From assembly GCA_037013495.1 (NCBI GenBank), contig CM072806.1, forward strand, positions 21,527,501 to 21,591,500: a stretch of 64,000 bases of DNA. The letters are read 5' to 3'. This stretch comes from Hippophae tibetana. Its lineage: Eukaryota > Streptophyta > Magnoliopsida > Rosales > Elaeagnaceae. The stretch's first letter is position 1. Every line of letters starts with the position of its first letter. The notes beneath the pieces were generated by a model. It did no database searches. It was not told the DNA's origin and saw only the letters and a program-made list of their open reading frames with translations. The position numbers and the translations under genes were made by a program. Positions 1 through 12,435 of the stretch are shown one piece after another.

Positions 1-649
1 GAATCCCATATATATCTACTCTTTTTTTTATAGAAATCAAGCATGAATGAAGATAGACATACACTTTTAATTTCTACTCAAATCATTAAAAGTAAGCAAT
101 GAAAATAAGTACATTATACTTCATCAGATGTTTAAATTCCTAATATTTAATGCAAAACCTTTAAAGATCATCTAACAATTTGAAATAAAAAAATGTTTAA
201 AGGAGTAGAAGAAAAATCATCACTAAGAATAAAATGCTTATAGGCTCAAAATTATCTCATAAGGTAATCTCTTTCAACATCCAAACATGAAACACTATAG
301 ATAAAGCTAATTCTTACAATAATCCATGAACATATTTAAGACATTGAACAAAGAATGCATAGACTGAATCATTCACTTTAAATTATTTAAAACCATGATA
401 ATTTGGTATCAAAAAATGTATTAGGTCATATTTGCACCCCTCAAACCAAAACTAAACATTGTATGCAACGTTTTCAATGAAGCATATGTTCAGAAAAGCA
501 ATGTAAATGCCAAATAGAAAATTAACTACTAATAAATAAAAGAAAATAGCTAAAAAGATATAGAAGAAAAGAATACCACCTAAGACGAGGGGTTGCCTTT
601 CACCATACGCTAGTTTAACATTACAGCTACATACTGTTGAAGGCAAACA
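1..649 (-). other. 3' untranslated flank of the Athila-like Ty3 element
   Basis: No coding region is supported here. Just past the end of the polymerase (about 540-640, minus strand) is a stretch resembling the conserved spacer that follows pol in many plant Ty3 elements: a run reading roughly 'aatgttaaactagcg' and then 'aaaggcaacccctcg'. The short open frame at 452-646 overlaps this spacer and has no recognisable domain, so I read it as chance. The remaining AT-rich sequence may hold the decayed polypurine tract and 3' LTR, but I could not place either. Confidence 0.4.
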
Positions 650-1830
650 CTAGTGTAATTCAATGTTCTCATTTGTATAGAATCCTTCTAAGTAAAGCTT
701 GACACGATGCCCACTGACTTTGAATAAATTTTGAGTTTTTGGATTTATCAATTCTAAAGTTTCATGAGGAAAGATTTGAATAACTTAAAATGGTTCACTC
801 TATCTTGACTTCAACTTTTCTAGAAACATTTTAAAATGAGTATTAAATAAGAGAACTTTCATTCAAGGATAAAGAGACTTATGGATTAGTCCTTTTCATA
901 ATAACGCTTACGCTTCATCCCTAATATCTTCTAGCTCATCATGTTGAAGCAAGTGTTTCTCTCCTACTTGTTCAAGGTCCATGTTTAACTATTTGATTGC
1001 CCAATATGTCATATGCTTAAGATCAATAGGATAATGGTAGGCCTTTCCAAAAATCAATCAATAAGTCTTGTAACTTGTGTGGTATGCCCATAATGCATCA
1101 TTTAACTTCGTTTCTCAATCCTTTGTTGAAGTTCACATTGTCCAGTCTAAGATACCCTCGATTTTTCTATTGCTTACCTCTACTTGATCAAAAGTTAGTA
1201 AGTGGTATGAAGTAGCCACCTTGTGTTTTATATTATACTTTTTCAAGAATCTACCAAAGAGCTTATTGAAAAATGATTCCATCTATCACTTATTATAGCC
1301 AAGTATCCCAAACGTACTAAATATTACATCCTTTAAAAATTTAACAACACAATTAACATAATTAGTTTGGGTGGATATAGCTTTAACCCACTTGGACACA
1401 TAGTCAACTACAATCAATGTATATTCATATTCAAAATAAGAGGAAAAAAGACCTATGAAGTCAACCCCACCCCCAAAATTAGATGTCAAAGGCATCACAT
1501 CTTGTTTTCCTATGTTAGTATTTCTTTGACATATATCATAATGCATGTAAAAATTACGAGCATCTTTAAACAAAGTTGGCCAGTAAAACACCATATTGCA
1601 ATACATTTAGGGCCATTTTCATAACACCAAAATGGCCCCCACAATGAAGCCCATGACAAAAGGCCAAAATGCTCTCATGGTCCTCCTCAAACACACATCT
1701 CTTAATGATTTGATCTTGGAAAATCTTGAACAAATAAGGATCATCCCAAAAATTGTGATTGCAATCAATAAAAAATCTTTTTCCTTTGTTCAAAAGGAAT
1801 GTTAGGCCTTAAAATACCACTAGCAAGATA
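650..1830 (-). pseudogene. Ty3 integrase, decayed
   Basis: Integrase inserts the cDNA copy into the host chromosome. Reading leftward, a zinc-binding region is visible at about 1,793-1,580 (CHGLHCGGHFGVMKMALNVL, then a degraded CxxC as DICQRN). The catalytic core follows at 1,606-1,286, where GVDFIG and VVDYVSKW stand for the first acidic block. A C-terminal part from about 1,150 to 650 retains HRVKLYLEGFYTNENIELH before a TAG at 650-652. Several frameshifts and stops separate these pieces. Identification rests on motif order and spacing and is secure; activity is excluded. Confidence 0.85.
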
Positions 1831-2400
1831 ATTTACTATGGCAATGTACCATGATTTTAGGCCTACTACAAACAGTTGTTCAACAGGAAAATTTTCAACA
1901 ATATCAATATCTTTATCATTCTTAGTAGTATCAAAAATCATAAATTAACCTAGACAAATGAACAGTTACAATAGTTTTAGCTCATTTCTTATCTCTTATC
2001 TCTAAGTCAAATTCTTGCAAAAATAAAACCCACCTAATCAGTCTTGGCTTAGCATTCAGTTTACTCAATAAATTCATTTTTAGTGGTAGCATAATTAAGT
2101 TGGGCATCATTGAGTGTTTTACTAGCATAATAAATGAATATAAATGCTTATCCAATCTCCACCCAAAACAACCCCTATAGCAAAATCAAAACCATCACAC
2201 ATAATTTCAAAAGTTAAAGATAAATAAGGTTCCTCGGCAAATGTTAATTTTTCTTTCAATGTATTAAAAGCAATAAGGCAATCATTATCAAACATAAAAG
2301 GGGAATCCTTGGCTAACAAATTACATAAAAGATGACTTATTTTAGAAAAATCTTTAATAAATATCCTATTAAAATCTACATGTTCTAAGAAATTCTTAAT
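1831..2400 (-). pseudogene. Ty3 RNase H domain, decayed
   Basis: This lies between the reverse transcriptase and integrase remnants of the same element. The clearest segment, 2,319-2,122, reads FMFDNDCLIAFNTLKEKL and then [17 protein letters not shown]. These match the end of the RT connection region and the start of RNase H, where the first catalytic aspartate sits in the CD-x-x-DFA-x-G block. RNase H removes the RNA template during reverse transcription. The rest of the domain is broken by stops and indels and only scattered matches remain. Confidence 0.75.
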
Positions 2401-3100
2401 TCCTTATACAATAGTGTGGATGGTAATTTAGTAATTAAATTGATTCTAGCCTTATCCACTTCTATAACTTTACCTAAAATATTATGTCCTAATATAATGT
2501 CTTGTTTAACCATAAAATGACTTTTTTCCTAACTAAGAGTTAAATTGTATTCAATGGAACTTTCAAAAACTATAGTCAACTTATGTAAACAATCATCAAA
2601 TGAGGTTCCAAAGATAGAAAATTCATCCATGAATACCTCAATAAATTTCTCCACTTTGTATGAAAATATAGACATCATGGATCTTTGGAATGTAGTAGGA
2701 TCATTGCATAGATCAAATGGCATCCTTTTGAAAGCAAATGTTCAAAATGGATAAGTGAATGTAGTCTTTTCTTGATCTTTTGGTGTAATTCATACATGGT
2801 AATATCTTGAAAGACCATCAAGAAAACAATAAAAGTCATGTTGAATTAATATTTCTAACATTTGATCAATAAAAAGAAAGGGGAATTGATCTTTCTTAGT
2901 GTACAAATTCACTTTTTGAAAGTCGATACAAATCTTCCATCTCGTGATGGTTCTAGTAGGCACTAACTCATTCTTGTCATTTCTTACCATGGTAATGCAT
3001 GATTTCTTGGGTACCATATATACCAAACTCAGTTAGAAATAGCATAAATAACTCCAACTTCTAAGAGTTTTAAAGTTTTAGCTTTCACTACTTCATGCAT
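2401..3100 (-). pseudogene. Ty3 reverse transcriptase, decayed (FMDE instead of FMDD)
   Basis: Two open pieces preserve the RT fingers and palm. Positions 3,026-2,790 carry VPKKSCITMVRNDKNELVP, WKICIDFQKVN and FLDGLSRYYHV. Positions 2,723-2,529 carry MPFDLCNDPTTFQRSMMSIF and FIEVFMDEFSIFG. The last is the catalytic box, at 2,622-2,633, where the usual second aspartate has become glutamate. The pieces are in different frames. The enzyme would copy element RNA into DNA in cytoplasmic particles, but this copy cannot encode it. Confidence 0.88.
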
Positions 3101-3489
3101 AATTCTGTTAAGTCTTCTTTGGACTTCTCTCACAAATTTAGTATTTCCCTCTAAATTAATCTGATGTATACACATAGCTTGACTAATACCTCTAATGTCT
3201 CAAATACTTCAATATATAGCTTTCTTAAATATATTAAGCTACCTTACAAGTTTTTCTTCTTGGTTTGAGGCTAAAGTATAAAAGACAATAATGAGGGATG
3301 TCTCCTCTCTCCTTAAAACATGTATTTGATGTGCTTCGATAACTCTTTTAGCTTCAACTTAGGTGGATTTTTCTCTTCTCCAGATAAGATCCTAAGTAGA
3401 TCAAAGGGTGTAATAGGCTCTTCTATTGGTTCAATACTATCTAACAATTCATGGTATCCCTTAGTCTCATCATCTAAGTCTTCCTCTAT

Positions 3490-3760
3490 TCTATTAACAA
3501 TTATAGCACATTAAATTTTATCCTTTATCTCATCTTGTAAAACGTTGTTATGAGCGAGTGTATCTACAGAACTAATATATGAACACTCATCACCAATAGA
3601 AATACAAGGAGATGAATTAAAAACTTCAAAATAAATAGTATATCCCAAGATTGTCATATTTAATCTCCCATTATGGACATCAACAATAGTCTTGGTTGTG
3701 GCCATGAATGGCCTACCAAGAATAATAGTGTGGTCCTTGTCCATTAATGGTTTTTCCTAT
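3490..3760 (-). pseudogene. Ty3 aspartic protease region, decayed
   Basis: The open stretch 3,744-3,511 reads HTIILGRPFMATTKTIVDVH and NGRLNM. This matches the C-terminal half of the plant Ty3 protease, where ILGRPF is highly conserved downstream of the active-site D-[ST]-G. The active-site part should lie to the right (about 3,760-4,050) but I could not read it in any frame. It lies between gag and RT as expected. The protease normally cleaves the gag-pol polyprotein. Confidence 0.75.
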
Positions 3761-4299
3761 ATATCTATCAACACAAAATCAATAGCTATTATAAGTTTAT
3801 CTATTTGTACAAGAAAATCCCCAACCACACTCTTAGGATATTTGACAAACCTATCAGCTAATTGAAAGAACATAGTTATGGGCTTTAACTCCCCTAAACT
3901 AGTTGCAAGTATAAAGAGTAAGGCATGAGATTAATACTTGATCTAGTATAATCTTAACCACCTTTTTATCCCCTATAGTAATATTCATATTAAAACTACT
4001 TCAAATTTGGTGGAAGGTTTTGTTGAAGTACTGCACCAAAACTTATGATACAATCCTCTTTCATTAACTTCATACTTTCTCTTCTTAGTGTTCAATTCTT
4101 TAAAAACATTTGCATAAAAGGGAACATTTCGAATGACATTTAAGAGGGGTCAATTAATGTTAACCTTAGAAAGTGTATTAATAAATTAGAAAATTTCTTA
4201 TCCTTTTAAACATTATTAAGAAGGTTTGGGAATGGTTGGTGGCAGTCGATATGATTTCGGTACCTTGTGCAATGTAAGTAGGTCAGATTATTCTCTTTG

Positions 4300-5560
4300 A
4301 ACCCCTTTAGAAGGCTTTACAATTTTATCATTTATGTCCATACCTTCCTTAAGTGCTACTTGAATTTCCCCTCGGTTTCTTGCATTATTTACTAAATCAT
4401 TAGAAATTTTAGGAAATTCTTTATTAAAAACCTTACCACTCTGAAGAATTTTACTAGCTTGAGCTTTTTGAGATTGATTGGGAAGCTTCTCTTTCTCTCA
4501 TTTTTGCATTTGCATAGCTATCTGCCCAACTTTTCCTTCTATCCTTTTCATAGAGCCTCTAAAAAGTCCAACATTTGATTATTTTTTATGTCGTTATCTC
4601 GACTTATTTGAATGAATGAATTCAAGCTATCCTCTAAGGTTGGCTTATTAGGTGGATAGGGTGGCATGTTTTGGTATAGGTTTGGGTCTTGCATTTTTTT
4701 TTTGGGAATATGTTGGGTTAGGTTTTCTTTCCATGAGAAATTAGAGTGATTTCTCAATTAAGAATTATAGGTCTTGCTGTAAAGATCACTCCTAGATCTA
4801 GGCTGGAATCCCTGCATAATATAAACTTCTTAATTAGTACCTATTTATGAATCACTTGCAAAAGACAAAACATTAGCACCATACCCATAAGTACCGTAGA
4901 CTCCACATACCTCTTAGTTTAGTGTGTTCTTGGTAGTTAGGAGTTGAAATTGCTTGATAAATTCTACAAGTTTCATGGCCATTCGTTCTCGAAGCCTACC
5001 TCATTGAGTCCAGCTCTTCCCACTTTAGTACTCTTTTGTTGGGAATTGATATATAAAATCTCATAGAGATCATAGTATTTAAGGTTGTTATTTCTACCCT
5101 AGCTCTACTTATAGCATTGTCAATTATGAATTGACATTGTTGTGTAAATTCATCATAGAAAAATTGATTTTGTAGTTGCGATGCGAAGCTATGGTTCGTG
5201 CATTTAGTAAGAAGTAACTTGAGTCAATCCCAAATTTTATGGAATTTTCTCCTTCCATTTGTAAGAATGTAGCAATTTTTATCCTCAAATTGGAAGTTTC
5301 CTGATAGGAATAGTATTTTACCATGAATCTATAATAGAATCTCTCTTAAGTTGTCACATTTTTTAGTTGGTCCTCAATAAGCCTAAGGAACATTTGTACA
5401 ATTAAGTAAAAATATCTAATGAAGTCAAAAGATCTTTGTTAGAGATTCCATAGAAGGATGACAATATAAAAAAATGAATATTTTTCAATTTATAACTCCT
5501 TCATTAGGATTCCCTTTGGTAAAGCATCTTACATGTTTAATGGCTCTAGTGGTGGCTCAA
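4300..5560 (-). pseudogene. Ty3 gag, decayed
   Basis: Two segments match plant Ty3 gag. Positions 5,324-5,124 begin KYYSYQETSNLRIKIATFLQ and then MEGENSIKFG, the helical retrotransposon-gag core. Positions 4,757-4,548 carry RNHSNFSW and later LEDSLNSFI, the segment that in this family follows the zinc-knuckle or asparagine-rich area. No intact zinc knuckle is visible. Gag forms the particle that packages element RNA. Many stops separate the pieces, and the start codon could not be fixed. Confidence 0.7.
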
Positions 5561-5721
5561 GTGATTGTTCAAGAAAAATAAATAAAAATAAAAATAACAA
5601 CTAAAATAAATAAAAATAACAAAACACATAACTATATTCAAGAAGCAAAAGAAATAAAAAGAAAATTACAAATCAAGAAAAATAACCAAAAAGAAAACAT
5701 ATAAACAATATAAAACATTAA

Positions 5722-5738
5722 TTCTCCAGTAACAAAAG
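5722..5738 (-). other. Degenerate primer-binding site of the Athila-like element
   Basis: On the minus strand this reads TTTTGTTACTGGAGAAT, resembling the tRNA-complementary site used by many plant Ty3 elements (GCGCCGTTGCCGGGGA-like) after several C-to-T or G-to-A changes. It sits between gag and a TG/CA boundary at 5,741, where a 5' LTR should end. Position supports the call; the sequence match alone is weak. Confidence 0.4.
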
Positions 5739-5740
5739 CT

Positions 5741-7430
5741 TGATGTACAAATTTTATATTTATAAATCTCGAAAGTTCAAGAATCACTTATAATAAATGA
5801 CAAGTATATTCACAAGTTTAATCTCTCAACGAATTTCGATGGTTTATAGAATTAAAATTATTTTCTAATATAGTTAAAAAAATAAATCCTAAACACTCTA
5901 ACAATTTGTTTGTTGGTGGAAAGAATTGTAAATTCTAAATTACTTTATATCTAACAAAAGTAAGTAAATGAAACTATAGCCAAACCTAGGATTATGGATG
6001 AATATGAGATTTTAGCAAGGAGAATCCTTCATAGAAATAATAAATTAAGTGATTTAATTATAAACTAGATTGCCTGATTTTTTTCCTTTTAAATAAGCGA
6101 ACTCCCTATAATTATGATGAGTTTCCAATGATTTCAATTAATCTATTTTTCTTAGGTCGGGATTGAAATTTTGATTGGTAAACAAAGAAACATATATGAA
6201 TCAAGATCCTCAATTAATTAATAACTTATTTGGTTGGCCTTGAAATTAAGTAATTGATAAACATAAGGTAGATATACTCTTTAATTATAATTCAAGATTT
6301 ATCCTATCATTAATTTATAATTAAAAATATTTTTCAACCATTTAATTTAATATAAATCAATGAAATTAAATTAGGTTCTTATTCATTATGTACCACTAAG
6401 CACATATGATATGTCTAATACTAAGTTCTAAAATGTTTTCTTTAATCATAAACAAGGCTTGACCATTATGAATTTATGATTATAGATATGATGATTATAA
6501 ATAAAAAATAAATCTAAAATTTTATTTTATTTAAATCACAAAATTGTTTTTCTAACCATTGGAAGTATAGACTAAAATTTCATATTATAGATTTATCCAA
6601 TCATCACTAAATTAACAAAAGTTAATTCAATTACGAAAGACATCAAATTAAAGAAAAAAATGAAATATACAACAATTAAAAATATTCATTTTTGTTGAAG
6701 ATGATTCCATATCTCTAAACAAGTTGTCACTGACTTCTCTAAATCCTTAAATCTTCTTCATAATAAGAAGGTTCTCTTTTTGTATCTATATATATTGGAA
6801 CGACTACAGGAGCTTGATGTAAAATATGCCTTAAAAATTATATGGATGGCTATTATATTACAAAATCAAAAGCTAAATAACCTAATTAACATATAATCCT
6901 ATTTATAAGAAGAATCATTGAACATATGTCAGAGTTATAAAATAACAATGCGCACTTTGGCATGCCTTTTATCATGCCACGTCATGAAGTTGAAACACGT
7001 TCACATAAGTCAACCAAAGATGACCGCACCACAACACAACATTTCTCACATCGCAATAAAAAAAAGTGAACGTGCCAAGTAACTCATCCCGAGAGGTGCG
7101 CATTGTGGCACACTAATCTCTTCATAACGACATGTTTTTCTTTTCTTGAATTGTGCCTTGTGCACCTTACAAAATAGTTGGCTTTTGATGTATGGTTTAC
7201 ATGCCTTAATCTTTTAAGCTCTTAGGGTGCAAAATAAGTGATCCAAGTATAATACTTCATGTATTGATAAATTTATCTATTTTGACTATAAAAATCTCTG
7301 AAATATAACAAAACATACTCATGATTTCGAAAATATAGATTTACATAAATAATAATACAAACATCCTATAATCAAATATATTTATTACAATTAAGCATAA
7401 TAAAATCACAAAATATGAGTGTTTTTAAGA
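5741..7430 (-). repeat. Probable 5' LTR of the Athila-like element, outer boundary unresolved
   Basis: This gene-free stretch directly follows the primer site and should contain the 5' LTR. Its inner end would be the CA (plus-strand TG) at 5,741. The sequence is AT-rich to about 6,700, then shows a less AT-rich block (6,950-7,130) with several CACGT and GTGCGCA-like words. A TATA-like run (tatatatatatt) is at 6,787-6,798. No second LTR copy is in the window, so the outer end cannot be set. Confidence 0.4.
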
Positions 7431-7709
7431 ACTTATTATAAGTGCAAAGTACCCTATACAAAAAAAGAGAGTTCAAGTATTGATATTATCATAATAAATA
7501 TTTTAATATTATTATTCATAACCACATAATCTGTGCAAAATGCCATTTAAAAAAACAAAAGTTAAGTATTGAAATTATCACAATACATAATTCTGAAAAT
7601 ATTATTATGTATGTTGTTTATTAGAAATTGGTGCTTTAAAAATCTACTAATAAGAGTAAAATGTCTTACATAAAAAAGCAAAAATTCAAGTATTTGCATT
7701 ATCATAGTT

Positions 7710-8540
7710 AGTGGTATAGCCATGTTTAGGGTTAGATAGAGCTTTAGCCCACGTAAATATTTTGTCTAAAATGACTAATCAGCCTCTAACTCACATATAA
7801 ATTGTTATTTTTTCTTTTATTTCTAATAAAATTTGAAGATAAATTCATAACAAATAGGAAACAACTACAATTTTTTTATATGTTTGAAAATTAAGAAGTG
7901 ACTACTTTTAGTTTAAGCAAAAACTAGTTTTTGAACATAATTGTAGTTTATTTCTTTTTAAATTTGTAAAATATAATAATAATTTAAATTATTTTTATTT
8001 TAAAATCAAAAACATAATATAATTAAGTTTTAAACATATACACAAGATGGGTATCAAAAAAATTTATACATCTAATCAATATTATTGATGATTATTTTTT
8101 CTTAGGTATTATATTTTAATTCGCAAAACTTTTTAACTATAAAATACTACTTTTCACTAATTATTATTAGAAGGTGATATTTTTCTTCATAAAAAAATAA
8201 TGATTATATTGAATCATTCTATTGAGTAGTTTTATAAGATATATAATTATGAATAAAACAATAATAATGACTTGTTTTAAATTGATAATATAATTACGGT
8301 TATGCTTTAAATAAATATGAATTACGCTTATAATAGTTTTTAAATTTTTTTTATACAACTCAATTAATACACATGTAAATGAGATTTGATATATAGATAT
8401 TTAATATGTTAAAATAAGCTTCGTATTATTAACTTACAACTTATTGTCTTTAGTTTATAGATCTTATATTTAATATTTGATATTTTAAAACATGTACAAT
8501 TTATCTTTGTCAAAAAATAATTCTTAGCTACGCCACCACT
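7710..8540. mobile_element. Candidate non-autonomous DNA transposon (831 bp) inside the repeat field
   Basis: The left end starts AGTGGTATAGC at 7,710. The right end is GCTACGCCACCACT, ending at 8,540, which reads AGTGGTGGCGTAGC on the other strand. These are imperfect inverted repeats of the AGTGGCGGAGC type common on plant DNA elements. The surrounding repeat unit is interrupted at exactly these points and resumes on the right with 'gatattaatacataattttg'. The interior is AT-rich and non-coding. I could not identify a convincing target-site duplication, so the exact ends are tentative. Confidence 0.45.
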
Positions 8541-9644
8541 GATATTAATACATAATTTTGATATTATTATTCATATATGAGCTAATAAATAATATAGTAA
8601 AAATCACATAATATGGTGGTAAGTATAAAATACTAACAAATGACATAATTATGAGTGTATAATGTAGGGATAAGTGTAAAGTATTTTATAAAAAAAAGAA
8701 AAAATTTAAATATTGATATTATTACAATACATGGTTTTATATTATTATTATTATGTGTATTTTTAATAAAAAAATGTTATTTTACAAATTTATTTTTCAC
8801 ATTATAATATAAATTTGACTTGATAATTAAGAAAAATAATTACTTTATATATGAGTAAACAAATAACATAGTTATAATAATATAATCTAATAATAAGTAT
8901 AAAGTGTCGTATACAAAAAAGAAAAGTTTAGGTATTAATATGATCACATTATATAATTTTCATATTATTATTCAAATATAAGTAGATGAATAACATAATC
9001 ACATAATTTAGTTGAAAGTATAAAGTCCTCTGTACAAACAAAGTTCAAGTATTGATAAATACATAATTTTGATATTATTATTGTGTACATTTTTATTATA
9101 AAGTGATTATTTAAAAAAATATTGATAAGTGTAAAGTGTTATATACAAAAAATAAAAATTCAAGTATTTATATTATCACAATACATGATTTTAATATTAT
9201 TATTCATATATGAGTAGATAAGTGATATAGTTATAACCATATAATCTTTTAACATATGTAAAGTGCATATTTTAAGAAAAAGGTAACTGTTATTATCATA
9301 ATATATAATTTTAATATTTTTTTTATTAAAAAATGGTATTTCAAAAATCTAATTTTTTATATTATAATATAAAATGGACTTTATCAGTAAAAGAAGATGA
9401 AGCGAGAATGAGACAGCAATCAAAAAGTCAATTATGAATTTGATATTATTATTGTTTATATTTTTTATTGAAAAATAGTACTTTAAAAATTTATTTTTTT
9501 TCATTATAGTTTAAAATTAACTTTAAAAATAAAAAAAAATAAGTAGCAGCAAGAACGACAAAGGCGATAACCAAAAGCCAATTATGGCTTTTAATATATA
9601 TTAGGAAGTTTAGCTCATGTCGATGCTCGAGCTTAATGGAGTAA

Positions 9645-9645
<1 letters not shown>

Positions 9646-9675
<30 letters not shown>
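9646..9675. repeat. (TA)n microsatellite
   Basis: About fifteen uninterrupted TA units lie inside the AT-rich repeat field. Such runs are length-variable. Confidence 0.9.
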
Positions 9676-9678
<3 letters not shown>

Positions 9679-11060
9679 ATACAAAGAGTAAATTTTAAAT
9701 TTTAAATATTATTTAATATTTAAAATAAAATACAATATTTTAGGCATATAGATATTGTGAACCAAGAAAAACAATAAGTAAAATTATAAGTTAATTTATA
9801 TAATTTGTTTTTGAATAATTATTTAACAAAAATAATACTATTGATAAAATGTAAAATAACTTTTTAATCTGTTTAGAAAAAAATTATAAATTTTTTTGTA
9901 GTATAATTTGTTTTTTTTAATTATATTTATAAAATATGTGCATAGATATGTAAGTGTTTAATTGTCCTAAAAAATGCTAGAAAAATTAAATTACTAATCT
10001 ATAAAAAATTGCCATGGATCTAAATGATAATATTTTAAAAATAAATTTTAAGTGTAATTTAATTCATATATGATTTAGACAAAAAAAAAATATAATCATA
10101 ACTTTATAATGACGTGATAAGTGTAAAATGTCTTATATAAAACGTAAACTTTAATTTTGGTATTATCATTATACATATTGTATTTAAAAATTTAATTTTT
10201 TAATTCATAGTATAGATTTAAGAGTCTTGATATTATTCTTGTGTAAAGATAGTGCTTGAAAAATCTAATATTTTAAATTTATGAAGTTAAAAAAAGAGAG
10301 GATGATGACAAAATCAAACTATTATATTTAAAAGTCTTCGTATTATCTTTATATACAAATGTGCCCATAAAATCAAATTTTTAAAATTTATTATATAAAT
10401 TTAACTTTAAAAAGAGGGCAATGATGACAACAATAAAAACATATTTAAGTATAATTTAATTAATTATATTTAAAGTAATACGATAAGTATAAAGTTTTCT
10501 ATATAAAATACAAGTTTAAGTTCTTGGTGTATCCTTATACATATTGTATTCATTAAAGATTGTTATATGAGAAATAATAAAAATAAAAGTGCTTCAACAA
10601 AGATAATGAAAATAAAAACTTCTTTAAGTAGCAAACAAAATAAAATTTTTATTTAAGTGTAATTTATAATCAAGTGGTAAGTATAAGATGACATATTTAA
10701 AAGCATAAGTTCAACTCTTAGTATTGTTATTATATGTATTACATTTAAAAAATCAAATTTTATAAATTCATAATATAAATTTAAGAGTCTTATTATCATC
10801 GTAAACAAATGTTATATTAAAATTCAATTTTTACACAAATTATGCTTTAAAACTTTAAGTTTTTAAATTTATTAACTTAAAAACTTGGTCACATTTTTAT
10901 ATTCGAATGGTAATTGCATAGTAACACATTTAAAAGCTTAAGATCAAATTTTAATATTGTTATTATATATGCATTATTTTTAAAATTCTAATTTTAAATT
11001 CATAGTAAAAATTTAAAAAGCTTAATATTATCATTGTTTATAAAAAAAATAGAACGACAA

Positions 11061-11882
11061 AGACATCAAAATTTCTTCTTTTTATATAAATTATAGATAG
11101 ATACTTTATTCTTTAAAAATAAAAAAGTGTTAAGAAATATTTCATTCACGGGTACTTTATGCAAAATATTTTTTCAATAGGTTAACATAACCTCTCTTAT
11201 TAATCTTATTTTAATATGGATCACCTACTTGAATTTTTTATACAATAAATATCTAAGTGATATCACCTTGTAATAAAAATAGTAAAAGCTATATTTTATA
11301 ACAATTTTGATATATAATTTATGATTATATAATTGATTGTGTGATTTCTAATTCTTTAGTAAAAATAATTACTAACATATTTAATAACAATTTATACCTT
11401 GTGATTTTCAATAAAAGAAATCAAAACTCACTTATAATTTATTTGATAACATTTTTTATTTTTTGATTTATTTTGTCAAAAACTTTAAAAAGTTACTAAA
11501 TCGATACACAAAATTTTAGTTCAAATACATGTAATTTTTTTAAAATTAATATTTTTAAAATAATTACACTACTAACACATTTCAATTAAGACTTAAACCA
11601 TCGACGTTCTAAAAATCCAAATAAGCTCTTTTGTTTAGCCACAAAGGCATTCGTATTTTTAATTACATTGAGAAAAATATCATAGAAGTCTATTGTCATT
11701 TGTGTTGTTTAGTCCATTATATTATAAATTGGGTAATTTAGTCCCTTATCTTTGTTAAAAATGATCAATTTAGAACAAATTATATTGTTCTAATAAATTT
11801 TCTATTAAAATACTATTATTCTCTATCGAGTGATTAAATGTTATTAAAACAAAAGTCTATAACAATGGAGTTGAGGTACTTT
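11061..11882. other. AT-rich gap without a recognisable gene
   Basis: Between the repeat field and the Tat-like LTR I see no open frame, RNA gene or clear repeat. The sequence is AT-rich with scattered homopolymer runs. Confidence 0.5.
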
Positions 11883-12415
11883 TGTGCATCCCACATGGAA
11901 GTCAAATAGTAGTCTCAATCAATAAAGAGTCTTATAACCAAGTATAATAAGTGTCTAATCATCGTATAAGTGTGAATCTAATATAATTATCATAAGAGGA
12001 TAGAGACTCAATAATTATCCTTTAATTATCTTAAAGAAATAAATACCGAAAGATTATCCTTTAATTATCTTAAAGGATAATTTAGTATAAAATTAAGGAT
12101 AGTTGTCTACAAAAGATAAGTGTTTATAACAAATAAGTTTCTACAACGATACAACAATTCAATCCCAATCATACAAGGATAGCTTTCAGCCCCTATATAT
12201 AGTCACTTATGCATAACATAATAAGATATTATATATCATATTAAAATTACTAAATCTCATACTAGATCTCTTCTACCCTTCATCTTATAATTATTGACTT
12301 AAGGATCGTAGGATCGAAGATTACCCAAGGTGGTCCAAGGTCCTAAGAGTTTGTTCATCTTATAGATTCCACATAGAATAGTCCTACTTAGTGTTAATAA
12401 AAATCAATATCAACA
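11883..12415 (+). repeat. 5' LTR of a Tat-like Ty3 element
   Basis: The right edge is set by the CA at 12,414-12,415 immediately before a primer-binding site. The left edge is put at TG in 'tgtgcatcccacatgg', a start type seen in plant Ty3 LTRs, giving about 533 bp. A TATA-like box ('cccctatatatag') is near 12,190-12,202. An internal pair of repeats 'attatcctttaattatctta' occurs at about 12,015 and 12,054. No 3' LTR partner was found, so the left edge is inferred. Confidence 0.5.
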
Positions 12416-12435
12416 TTTCGCACCATTTGTTGGAA
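12416..12435 (+). other. Primer-binding site of the Tat-like element
   Basis: The sequence 'tttcgcaccatttgttgga' sits directly after the LTR end. It resembles the TTTGGCGCCGTCTGTGGGA-type primer sites of plant Tat/Ogre-type elements, with a few substitutions. This junction identifies the left structure as a 5' LTR and fixes plus orientation. Confidence 0.55.

Larger units (their letters stand above)
650..5741 (-). mobile_element. Athila-like Ty3 (Gypsy) retrotransposon, heavily decayed
   Basis: Read on the minus strand, the element runs primer site (about 5,730), gag (5,560 to 4,300), protease (about 3,750-3,500), reverse transcriptase (3,100-2,400), RNase H (2,400-1,830) and integrase (1,830-650). 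This is the Ty3 order, with integrase last. The RT segment motifs (VPKK, CIDF, FLDGLSRY, MPFDLCNDPTTFQ) are diverged forms of those typical of the Athila/Tat branch. No frame is open for more than about 110 codons, so the copy is old and cannot encode functional proteins. The 3' LTR was not found; a probable 5' LTR lies to the right. Confidence 0.85.
7431..11060. repeat. Diverged AT-rich tandem/dispersed repeat field
   Basis: A block of roughly 110-250 bp recurs many times with heavy divergence. It contains 'aagtgtaaagtgt', then 'atacaaaaaa', 'ttcaagtattgatattatcac', 'aatacataattttgatatt' and 'attattcatatatgag'. Clear occurrences begin near 7,440, 7,540, 7,655, 8,665, 8,895, 9,015, 9,125 and 9,250. 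Weaker ones occur at 10,110, 10,480, 10,675 and 10,910, where a companion block 'aaaatctaattttttaaattcata' is prominent. No open frame of interest lies within. It is either an old satellite-like array or the subterminal repeats of a large DNA transposon. Confidence 0.55.

Noticed and set aside
452..646. Possible env-like ORF downstream of the Athila-like pol
   Set aside because: Some Athila elements have an env-like frame there, but this one is 64 codons, overlaps a conserved untranslated spacer and has no supporting features beyond hydrophobicity.
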